DNA of 64,000 bases from Rhipicephalus microplus (lineage: Eukaryota; Arthropoda; Arachnida; Ixodida; Ixodidae). The notes beneath the pieces are model-generated. The model was not told where the DNA came from and made no database searches. It saw only the letters and a list, made by a program, of their open reading frames with translations. Every line of letters begins with the position of its first letter. The first letter of the stretch is position 1. Below are positions 53,282 through 61,700 of this stretch, in pieces. The position numbers and the translations under genes are program-made. The DNA lies in NCBI RefSeq assembly GCF_043290135.1, contig NC_134709.1, forward strand, positions 70,732,456 through 70,796,455. Direction: 5' to 3'.

Positions 53282-54489
53282 TCCGGAGGTGAACGCCGGA
53301 ACGAGCTTGGGGACGGCGATCGGCGAGATGGGGGCGAGCGGGAGAAACGGCGTTGTGGCGAAGGGGAGCGGCTGGATCGGGGGCGCGAGGAATTCTCAGG
53401 CGTTAGCGGCTCTGTTTTCGGTGATGAGCGTGAATTCCAGACAGGTGGGCGATGGGGCGGAGGGTGAGGCCACGGAGCAGAGCTGGACCAAGCACGGCAG
53501 TGACGCGAAATGTGGCCTATACGACCGCAATTGAAGCATATCGGCCGGTCGTCTGGGGTGCGCCATACCGCCGGGTCGCGATAATGTGGGCTGGCAGAAA
53601 AACGTCGGTTGGGCGGAACAGTCACGGGTGGATTTGGTGTGGCGTAGTCTGGACGATGAATGGAGCAGACGTTTAAGCCGGCGTTGGCCAGTTCTTGCCT
53701 CACGACGGTCTGTATGAGAGAGACGGTGGCGTGATAGCTTTCGGAGTTGGGGGAGGCTGACACGAGTGGAGCGGCGGCTTCTATTTCCCGACGGACAATA
53801 CGGACAACGTCACCGGGACTTTCCGTAGAAGGCAGGCGAGGGTCTTCGCATGTGGATGTTGCAGCCGTGTTTGGAAGCCGGGCAAACTGGTGGAGAACAC
53901 GGCGGCTCTTCGCTTCTTCAAAGCGCCGGCATTCAGAAATAATGTCGTGGACCGTAGATGAATTCTTGAACACAAGAAGGTGAAAGGCGTCATCTGCTAT
54001 GCCCTTAATAATATGGCCAACCTTATCGGCTTCGGACATCTGCGAGTCTACCTTGCGGCACAAAGCGAGCACGTCCTGAATGTACGTGAGGTATGATTCG
54101 GTGCACGTCTGAACTCGACGTGCGAGCTCGTTTTGGGCGGCGCGTTGACTTCCCACAGGCCTGCCAAATAGCTCCCGGAGCTTTTGCTTGCATAACTCCC
54201 AGCTAGTCAGTTCTTCCTCGTGCGTCTCGTACCAGACCTTTGCGGTACCTCTGAGATAAAAAATCACGTTGGCCAGCATGAGCGTTGGATCCCATCGCAT
54301 ACGTACACCCACTCGTTCGTATGACTTCAGCCAGGCTTCTACGTCAATGCCATCAGTGCCAGAAAAGGTACCTGGATCTCTCGGGGGCTCCAAGATGAGG
54401 GTTGACGGTCCAGTTGGAGACAGCACGGACGTAGTTGGAGAAGGCACGGTAGTCGGGGAAGGGTCGGCATTGTTGACTGCAGTCGCCAT
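53275..54489 (-). CDS. gag: Gypsy Gag polyprotein
   Basis: The first ATG of the frame is at 54489 (MATAVNNADPSP; the frame is open to 54501), giving 404 residues to TGA at 53275. After a Pro/Thr-rich leader the capsid-like retrotransposon gag domain spans about residues 45-190 (VEAWLKSYERVGVRMRWDP, GTAKVWYETHEEELTSWELC, FGRPVGSQRAAQNELARRV). A linker follows, then one CCHC zinc knuckle CFNCGRIGHISRHC and a basic Ser/Arg/Pro-rich tail. It should assemble cytoplasmic particles and package element RNA through the knuckle. It lies just after the primer-binding site, and Pol overlaps its end in the -1 frame. Confidence 0.93.
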   Translation of the reverse strand: MATAVNNADPSPTTVPSPTTSVLSPTGPSTLILEPPRDPGTFSGTDGIDVEAWLKSYERVGVRMRWDPTLMLANVIFYLRGTAKVWYETHEEELTSWELCKQKLRELFGRPVGSQRAAQNELARRVQTCTESYLTYIQDVLALCRKVDSQMSEADKVGHIIKGIADDAFHLLVFKNSSTVHDIISECRRFEEAKSRRVLHQFARLPNTAATSTCEDPRLPSTESPGDVVRIVRREIEAAAPLVSASPNSESYHATVSLIQTVVRQELANAGLNVCSIHRPDYATPNPPVTVPPNRRFSASPHYRDPAVWRTPDDRPICFNCGRIGHISRHCRAWSSSAPWPHPPPHRPPVWNSRSSPKTEPLTPENSSRPRSSRSPSPQRRFSRSPPSRRSPSPSSFRRSPPEN

Positions 54490-54542
54490 GGGGGAGACCA
54501 CTAGGCGCCCGCTACGAAGCTCCGTTTTGCGTGAAGTGAGTA

Positions 54543-54559
54543 CCCCGCACCTCCCACCA
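54543..54559 (-). promoter_or_regulatory. Candidate primer-binding site
   Basis: On the minus strand TGGTGGGAGGTGCGGGG begins 4 nt after the 5' LTR. TGG at its start pairs with the CCA end of a tRNA, as required. I could not match it securely to one tRNA isotype. Confidence 0.6.
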
Positions 54560-54563
54560 ATGA

Positions 54564-54700
54564 TGTTACGGGAGAATAACTTTACTTTATAAAACGAGGA
54601 ATAAACTCGGTGGTGGACAAGATGGCGCCCAGTTGGCTCACAGATCTGACAACATCGTCCTCCTCTTTGTCTTCTTCGTCGTTCTCATCCTACCGTTACA
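54564..54700 (-). repeat. 5' LTR of the Gypsy element
   Basis: 137 bp, identical to 49600-49736. The target duplication ATAT follows at 54701-54704. Confidence 0.95.
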
Positions 54701-54856
54701 ATATGTGCGCGGGTTTAGTCATGGGGGGCGACTGCGAAGGGTCATGAAAAACGAGCGTTACGGTGCAAATCCCGAAAGGTGGAGGATTAGGTGAAAGAGA
54801 TGGCCATCGCTCTGGAGGTGGCCATCTCCGACGCCGTAGTAGATTAGCCACTCGCA

Positions 54857-55330
54857 AGGGCAGTATGTAACAAGGAGGAAAGATTAAGCGGAAGGACAGG
54901 GAGCTTAGCCAGTTCTTAACTTGCTGGCCACCGTGTGCTGGAGAAAAGGGTGAAGAGAATAAAAGATGACAGAAAAGAAATGTTGCAAAGAGAGAAAGAG
55001 AAAATACAATAAAATAGCGAAACATCAAAAGCAAAATTGAAGAGAATAAGACAATAAAGTCCGTCTTTGAAGCAAGTTGTCCGCAAAAAGCGTAACAAAG
55101 CTTTCAAAGCCTTGTGGGCCGAAGAGGAACTCGGCCAATGACCCAAAATCCTTTGTTCCGACAAAGGCCGATCATCTAGTCTATCCAGAGCTTGAATAAG
55201 TTCTTGTCTTGTTGCGTTAAATTGGGTGCACTCACATAAAAGGCGGGCGATGGTTTCTTCGCAGCTGCAGTAAGTTGTGAAGAGGAGCTGGCCATCCCAA
55301 TAAAATGGCAGATAAGTGAAAGACAGAAGT
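54857..55330 (-). mobile_element. 5'-truncated LINE: ORF2 C-terminus and 3' untranslated region
   Basis: On the minus strand 55310-55065 encodes GQLLFTTYCSCEETIARLLC, then RLDDRPLSEQRILGHWP and AHKALKALLRFLRTTCFKDG, the conserved tail of an I-type ORF2 (knuckle, LDxRPLS, LGPWP-like, FLR). It ends with TAA. The 3' untranslated region is pyrimidine-rich with CACACGGTGGCCAGCAAGTT and AAGCTCCCTGTCC, a variant of the landmarks in the other fragments. The tail coding sequence is nearly intact, so this copy is younger than that at 13339. Confidence 0.82.
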
Positions 55331-56499
55331 ACGAAGGCTAAAATACAAGCAAAAAAGACGCAAATATACACTACCACACAACAAATTAACTTAAAAAAAG
55401 ATAAATGATCCATCTTTCTAGAAATCAGTATACCACGAAGGTCACACGTGTCTACCTAGAGCAAGATGAGCGCTTATTGTGCATGGTTCGCCACAGGGGC
55501 AAAGATATGACCGCAGCTGCAATGAATCGCAATCTCGAGCAAAGGACGGCAAGCAGCTTGATATACTCGAAGAAAACACATCAAGCTTAAAGCACTCACG
55601 AAATTAGCATACACGGGAAAAGCACGGGTTAATAGCGCACGTTTCACAGTTCAGCAGCCAATAAAGCACGCTGCTCAAACACAAAGAAAGGCGGACAAAA
55701 CAAACGCGCAGGTATACTCAGGATAAACGCGAACTTTCACAATTCTTCTTCGTGTATGAGCAGCACTCTCTTCTTTCGAAAACGTGGCCGCAGCAGCGAA
55801 AAGAGTGACCTTCGTGCTCTCTATAAGTCATGTAAACTTAAGGCAAAGTTGAGGTGCAAGCACTATATTCAGCGACAACTTTCTGGGAAGCATGGCCAAA
55901 GCTACGTGGGCGGAGCTTATGCACACGGGCACCTTTCGCTACAGTTGACAAGAACGTGCTGAAGTTGCCGAGTTCTCAAGACCACCAAAGATATATGGTG
56001 TATATAAATTGCTCGCCACTAGCAAGCTGGAAAACGTGCGCTTTGTAGCATAGTGGTTTCCCAGCGCGCATTGCTGAGTGTGAGGTCAAAGGTTGGATGT
56101 CGATCTGTGAAATGTTTTCTTAGATTTTTATTGTAATCTCTTAATGTATTTTACAACACCATATCCATGACTGAATTACACCAGTGCGATGCCTGGTGGA
56201 CCTCGGCATAAAACAGGTTCCTGTTAAAAAGCAGGCATTTGCGCGGGGGCGGCAGCAACTACACACCTACTCTAACCAAATGATCTTTCGTCTTTGTTAC
56301 CTTTATTTATATTTAGGAGACAAATCCAAGGTTTGTCATGGAGAGGCAACCCTGGTTTACTTACTATTGGAAGTGCTTTATGCTAAGATCCACCATGACT
56401 TTGGGAACGTATTTTCCTCTCAGATGTGACGTTGATGAAACGTCTGTTAAAAACAGAAAGGCACACGAGGCGGTACACGTTGAAGACACTTGCACTTCG
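55331..56499. other. No recognisable gene; dispersed-repeat fragment near 55590-55760
   Basis: AAGCACTCACGAAATTAGCA and GGTTAATAGCGCACGTTTCA followed by ACGCGAACTTTCACAATTC look like a dispersed repeat related (inverted) to 36745-36850. Open frames are short and uninformative. Confidence 0.35.
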
Positions 56500-57030
56500 C
56501 ATCCTTAGCTCGCATATTGTCGATGTTACTCGCGCGCCGTCTCTATTCTCGAACGCGATCAGTGTTCTTGACTCGCACCTCGTCAGTGTCACTGGTCTTC
56601 TACTACCGATGCTTGCATTCGGCTTTCCAGGCTCGAGCCTACTCGGTGTTGACTTCACTATTCATGAACGCGATCGACTTCGCTAACCCGCGCAACTCCC
56701 GCGACATCCGGGAAACGTACGCGCACACTAGCGGGAAGCATGCTACGACGGCGTCCCACCCGTTGGCGCGATCGCGCGGCAAGAAGCGGCGTGTTGTAAA
56801 CATAGTTGGCGCCGCGAGATTCTCGAAGCCCGCGCAGCGCACGCACCCACCGACTCACGGCTTCTTCTCGCCGACAGATGAAGAGAGGTGGCGTGGGTGA
56901 AATGATGCCCTCGTGACGATAGGGCTAGAGCGTTGCGAGTGGTGGAGAGAGTGAAGCGAGGGAGAGGTAACACGTGGCGAGAACGCGGCAGGTGAGAGGG
57001 GAGAGATACGTCACCGCGCACTGCTAGGAG
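56500..57030. other. CpG-rich block without a recognisable gene
   Basis: The block is markedly richer in CG dinucleotides than its AT-rich surroundings (for example CGCGATCGCGCGGC near 56770). Overlapping frames on both strands are open, which is common in GC-rich DNA, and none has a domain. It could be a promoter-like island or a retroelement leader. Confidence 0.4.
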
Positions 57031-57554
57031 GGAGTGAGCTTCTTGGCACCATTCCAAAGCCTGCAACGTGGAAAGCAGCGCGGACGGAAAAACAGCGTTA
57101 CACAGGCTAGTCTAAGAGCTGCTTCACATCTAATATTCTCCCATGGGGAACTGAACCTAAAGGCCAACTCGGGTGATTTTTTGAGGTTAATATATCTCAG
57201 TGAAATTCACTGTGTACGTTTCTTTGCACGTTACCGTAATTTATGCCAAATTACAAGCTCTCGAGATGCTTTGATTGTTTGCAAATGAATTTTTAAGATT
57301 GCCTCGAAACGGTTCACCTGGCTTGCCAGAGTTATTGGTAACACTGCCTGTGTTTCGTTACGTTTCGCATGTCAATGGAAGTGACGCCACCGATCACATC
57401 ACTCTTTGGCTGCTGCAGTGTTTGCTGTGCTGGCGACAAGGCGATGGTGTCGGTGATCGGCGGTGTTCTACCTTCATGCGTGGTGTTTGGCCGGCGCTTC
57501 GCTGGTTTGGCGCGCGATTTGCTGCTCCCTGTAGATGGGTGTGAGGTGGATGGT

Positions 57555-57740
57555 AGTTCGCGTTGCGTTGTGGGTTGCACAAAGCTCTCATACAAGACGC
57601 AGAGTGTTCTTTATCACGGCTTTCTACGTGACAGTGCCTTCCGTGAGAAGTGTATCAGTGCGATCAGGTGCGACAAATGATTAGCGAGCAGAATGGCACG
57701 CGCGTGTTCCCATCATTTCTCGCCGCAGTCCAATCGGGAC
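57555..57740 (+). pseudogene. THAP-type zinc finger relic
   Basis: The frame gives RCVVGCTKLSYKT, then VLYHGFLRDSAFREKCISAI, a TGA at 57678-57680, and after it ARACSHHFSPQS. The Cys/His spacing is C-x3-C-x42-C-x2-H, inside the THAP rule (C-x2-4-C-x35-50-C-x2-H). THAP domains bind DNA and occur in P-element-type transposases and host regulators. The invariant Trp of the domain is Cys here and the AVPTIF-like end is missing, so the fold would be damaged even without the stop. No transposase catalytic region follows. The open frame upstream to 57369 does not look like part of it. Confidence 0.55.
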
Positions 57741-58074
57741 AGCGTTCACTTTATGGTACCTTTTGGGTTGTAATTCATTTAGTAATCCCAGAAGAGCAGG
57801 AATCTCTCGGCAATAGAAATTCTCATCGGTGCGCGCTGGTGTGCAGTCGCCACAAGTGCACCTCTGTAGCAACACCACGCTTGTTCATATAATAACAAAA
57901 CAGTGTCTAATCATCCAGAGGTAAGACTTACCATTCGTCGCCATAGTGCAGCGCCAGTTGCTGGGCTTGTTCAGTGACTGGCCGTCGGGGCCGTGGTTCG
58001 ATAAAAAAAATCACAGCATATTCATGGAGCCAAAGACGATGATTGGAGCAAAGCGTCCATCAGTCCATGCGTAT

Positions 58075-58200
58075 TTCCGTCCGCCCTTGCGTCGGTCCTT
58101 GCATCCGTCCGCCTATCCCCCTGTCCATCCGTCCGTCTGTCCGTCTGTGTGTCCGTCTCTTCCTCCATCTGTGTGTCAATCCGTCTGTCCACCGTTGCGT
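58075..58200. repeat. TCCG/TCTG-type minisatellite
   Basis: Degenerate 4-nt units (GTCC, TCCG, GTCT) recur for about 125 bp after GGAGCAAAGCGTCC. The lead-in resembles GGGGCGAAGCATTCGTCC before the array at 60845, so both may belong to one dispersed element. Confidence 0.8.
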
Positions 58201-58230
58201 GCACCCGAGCACCCCCGCTGAGTGTTCGAG

Positions 58231-60299
58231 TACCGCGCTGAGTTTTCGGCAATGGTAGTATACTTCGCAAAGGCCACTGAAACTGGCATTTTATTAAATA
58301 ATAAGTGTCTTTTCCTAGCGCGCATGTAGAAAGGGGATCACAGAAATGAGCCCCATCTACTGTAGCACGAGTTATATCGCGTATTCTTAAAGATCAAGAG
58401 CGTACCACTTAATGGCGCTGAAAGTCTGACCAAGCAGATTTTTCAATTTTCAATTTTCTGCTTAAAAATGACGATGTAATCAGTGACCACATAAGAAAAT
58501 GTAGTGATTACGCTTAGCTCTTCTACTCATCTTCTAAGCCTTGGGGGCAAGCCTGCAATTTGCTCGGCTCAACCCGGTAAAAAGAAATCAGTCTTAAGGC
58601 TGCAGAAAGAAGCGTAGACTACATTTACTATGTTTATTCCTTCTTTAGTTCGTGAGCTTCTAATCAAGTGATGGGCGTTTGGCGTTGCCCGCGGCAACGG
58701 GTGTGAACAAACTGCAGTTCTTTTTTGCTGCCACTACCATCTATTACATCGCAAAAGCAGTGGTTTACGCAAAGCCTAAGCTGTGTCGACGTAACCACAG
58801 ATGGAAATCAATATCCTTTTCTTGTTGTTAGATGTAATTGCACGTGAATGAAAAAGGGTTGATTGGCACAACAGCCCGTATGATTTCTTATGAAGGCAAG
58901 TTAAACAGGCTACGAAATCGCCCAGAGAAACGTTCAAAGCGAGATTAGAGGGAGAAAAAGAAAGGCTAAACATTTCCTAAGTTAAGCACTAATTCATGAA
59001 GATAAAAACCAAAATGAAAGATAGGCAATGAAGGTTGACTTGCAAAACACGTCGTCCAGCCTTCAAGGCTCATCCTGCTAAAAAAGTGCCTGTTTCGACC
59101 TTATATAAAGTGCTGCAGTTTTCTGCAAATTTCTGCCCATATTATAATTCCCAAAGTGAATAATTTCATCCTCCAATGTTCTCAAAACTTGTCGACGCCA
59201 TATTTTGCGAAAGACCGACCTCTCCAACCCCTAAACTATTTAATTTTTGGTCCATGATTCTCTCAAGTATCCAAAACTATGCAAGATCGCTGGCGGTAGT
59301 GCTTTTTTTTTTTTTTGACGAAAAACTTCGTTTCTTTGTATGTACTACATTCCTGTCAACAATCATTTTCTTCCTGATCTTTGATGAACTTTTATCATAT
59401 AGTTTCTCATAACTGTTTGTAGTCTAATTGCTCATATTCTGTCGCCATATTGTCGAGTGTCAATAATCAATTTCTTCGAGTGCATAGGTATTTCAAATCA
59501 AGTTGTTCCCTTTATATTTAAGAAACGAAGGCAATACCACTGCCATGACATTTAGAAATCAATGAACTTGTGTTCTGCAGTTTCTGAAGTAGAGTGGGAA
59601 CGACAGTAAAATAAATAAAGGTTGGCAGGATGCACTGAATTCGTCGGGATAATTTTGCACACTTACTTCGACCATGACGTTTTCTTACCTTTAAAGGGGT
59701 GGTGCCACCAAATTTCGAGGCTATAAGAAGCTTGTTGTGGGTTTCCTCTGTATGCAAGGACTCTCCATACGAGGGGTTGGACACAACAAACGCATAGAAT
59801 ATATTTTAGTTCACTTTTAAAAGTGCAACTGAATGTTCACACTCGCGATCTAGGCCCATCGCTTGCGCTGCAACGCTAACGTTTCATAATATTATAAGCA
59901 ACGGCAGTTGTCGTGACGTCACACCAGATTTGTAGTGACGTGAGTGACCTCCACAATCTCCGAAATGAGCCTGCTGTTAGGAGCATAGAATATCCTAAAA
60001 CTAACATATTAGGAAACTCTATGCATGGTTATCAGTGTTCTGGCGTCCCTTGCATAGACCCTGTGTGCATCCGGGAAGGGCACTAGGTGCTTTCGCTCCT
60101 CCTTCAGCGTCTCGGTGCCTATAAAAGGCCGGCGCATCTAGCGTCGGGCGTCTTTCTCGTCCACGTTCTGAACATAATGCAAAATAAAAAGTTGCAAACA
60201 TAAACACTTTGTTTCCTTCTGTCCACCTCTTGCCTTGCCACTGCCTAGATGCCGCTGCAGCTGGCTGTCAGCGCTTATGTTTTGCTGGGGCATAGGTGG
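58231..60299. other. No recognisable gene; TATA and polyadenylation motifs near 60119-60190
   Basis: Mostly AT-rich with short frames. At about 60119 CTATAAAAGG is followed 60-70 nt later by AAAATAAAAAG, an arrangement that could be the core of an LTR or a small promoter. No partner copy was found in the window. A T12-13 run is at about 59305. Confidence 0.35.
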
Positions 60300-60312
60300 C
60301 ACGTGTGTGTGG
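60300..60312. repeat. Left target duplication of full-length Ruka SINE
   Basis: CACGTGTGTGTGG, matching 60547-60559 (CACGTGCGTGTGG) with one mismatch. Confidence 0.75.
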
Positions 60313-60546
60313 CCCCGCCGCGGTGATCTAGTGGCTAGGATACTCGACTGTGGACCCGCAGGTCGCGGGATCAAATCCCGACTGCAGCGGCTACCTTTCC
60401 GATGGAATCGGAAATGTTGTAGGCCGTGTGCTTAAATTTGAGTGCACGTTAAGAACCCCAGGTTGTCGAAATTTCTGGAGCCCTACACCATGGCGTCTCT
60501 CATAATCATATGGTGCTTTTGGTACGCTAAACCTCACATATCAAGT
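60313..60546 (+). mobile_element. Full-length Ruka-type tick SINE
   Basis: The tRNA-derived head has a good A box (TGATCTAGTGGCTAGG) and B box (GGGATCAAATCCC) for RNA polymerase III. It is followed by AATCGGAAATGTTGTAGGCC, AAGAACCCCAGGTTGTCGAA, CATGGCGTCTCTCATAATCA and ACGCTAAACCTCACATATCA. The length is about 234 bp. Target duplications flank it. I recall this family as Ruka from ixodid ticks; a database alignment was not possible. Confidence 0.88.
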
Positions 60547-60844
60547 CACGTGCGTGTGGGAACAGACAAAACTCAGCTTGACGTACGTCACAGTCTTGTG
60601 TGGTCATGTGACCAAGCCACCTATGCGTTGACGTCACTGCCCAACTCGGCGCCACGAAACCGAAACCTAAATTGGTCCACATAAGTAGACACAGGTCCAC
60701 ATTTCGCTAAATATTTAGCAAAAATACACGTATCTTGGTGTGTGTATCATGCTTCGTGGAGCTGAAGGAAGCGCTTACAGCAAAAAAAAAAAAAAAAATG
60801 GCAGCATATCCACGGAGTGAATGATGGGGAGTGGGGCGAAGCAT

Positions 60845-61035
60845 TCGTCCGTCCATTCGTTCTTGCTCCGTCCGTTTCTGCGTACGTCTGTGTAACCGTC
60901 CATGCGTCCATCCACCCGTCCGTGCCTGCGTCTGTTCATACGTCCGTCCCTGCGTTCGTCTATGCATCCGCGCCTGCGTCCGTTCTTGCGTCCATCCATG
61001 CATCTGTCTGTGTGTCCGTTCGTCCATCTATTCAG
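60845..61035. repeat. TCCG-type minisatellite
   Basis: Units of GTCC, TGCG and TCCA recur for about 190 bp after GGGGCGAAGCATTCGTCC. Long open frames rich in Pro, Ser, Arg and Val on both strands are artefacts of the repeat. Confidence 0.8.
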
Positions 61036-61584
61036 CACTCCCAGTACCACCACTACGCATATTTTCATCATATATTCTTCATATAGAAGCACCGCCATCC
61101 AGCAGACATTTCAACGACTAAACGGTAGGGGGCACATGCACACTTTCTTAACGGCTTGCGCTTCGGGTTTACTTCCCACCTTTAACCACCTCGAGTTCAT
61201 GGTATATACTGGTTCAATGTATTCATGGCTATGCGGCCCAACGCTCGCTAAACCTTTCTAAAACCAAGGAGGTTACACCCAGCGAGTATAACGTAGCAAC
61301 CCTTTCTTGTCAGATCGTGCTCAATGTGCACGCCAATAGCTGCTAATGGGGATCGCAGCGTGCACGTTACCTAAAGGCCGAATGCTCCTGTCTCTCATTC
61401 CCCCTTACCAGCCATTAACATGTGCATGAGCACTATCTTTTATTGTTCAACAACGCACAGAAGAAATCTCTCACCGGAACCACCTTGGAGGTCAAAATCG
61501 TAAGAACCCCTATTTCGGGTATGTGCCACTGCTGGTTACGTATTACGAGGGACGCGCAAGTCACGCACAAGCCACGGGTTTAAC

Positions 61585-61700
61585 ATACCAAAACCACCAT
61601 ATGATTATGAGAGACGCCGTAGTGGAGGGCTCCGGAAATTTTGACCACCTGGGGCTCTTTAACGTGCGCCCAAATCTGAGCACACAGGCCTACAATTGCG
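61585..61700 (-). mobile_element. Ruka-type tick SINE fragment, inverted
   Basis: The minus strand carries the tail only: GCACGTTAAAGAGCCCCAGG, TGGTCAAAATTTCCGGAGCC, CTCATAATCATATGGTGGTT. The tRNA-like head is absent. Confidence 0.85.

Larger units (their letters stand above)
49600..54700 (-). mobile_element. Complete Ty3/Gypsy LTR retrotransposon
   Basis: A 5.1-kb element lies between two 137-bp LTRs that are identical base for base by inspection, flanked by ATAT on both sides. On the minus strand each LTR begins TGTAACGG and ends CCCGTAACA. Gag (54489-53275) and Pol (about 53280-49775) are both open, with protease, reverse transcriptase, RNase H and integrase in Ty3/Gypsy order. There is no env frame. 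Identical LTRs mean a very recent insertion, and the copy looks autonomous. Confidence 0.96.

Noticed and set aside
60313..60390. tRNA gene
   Set aside because: A and B boxes are present, but the arm does not close as a tRNA and the sequence runs into the conserved SINE tail.
60775..61261. Long Ser/Pro/Arg- and Arg/Thr/Gly-rich frames on both strands (also 48582-49013 and 58022-58270)
   Set aside because: They are translations of TCCG-type minisatellites. Repeats of a length not divisible by three stay open in several frames.
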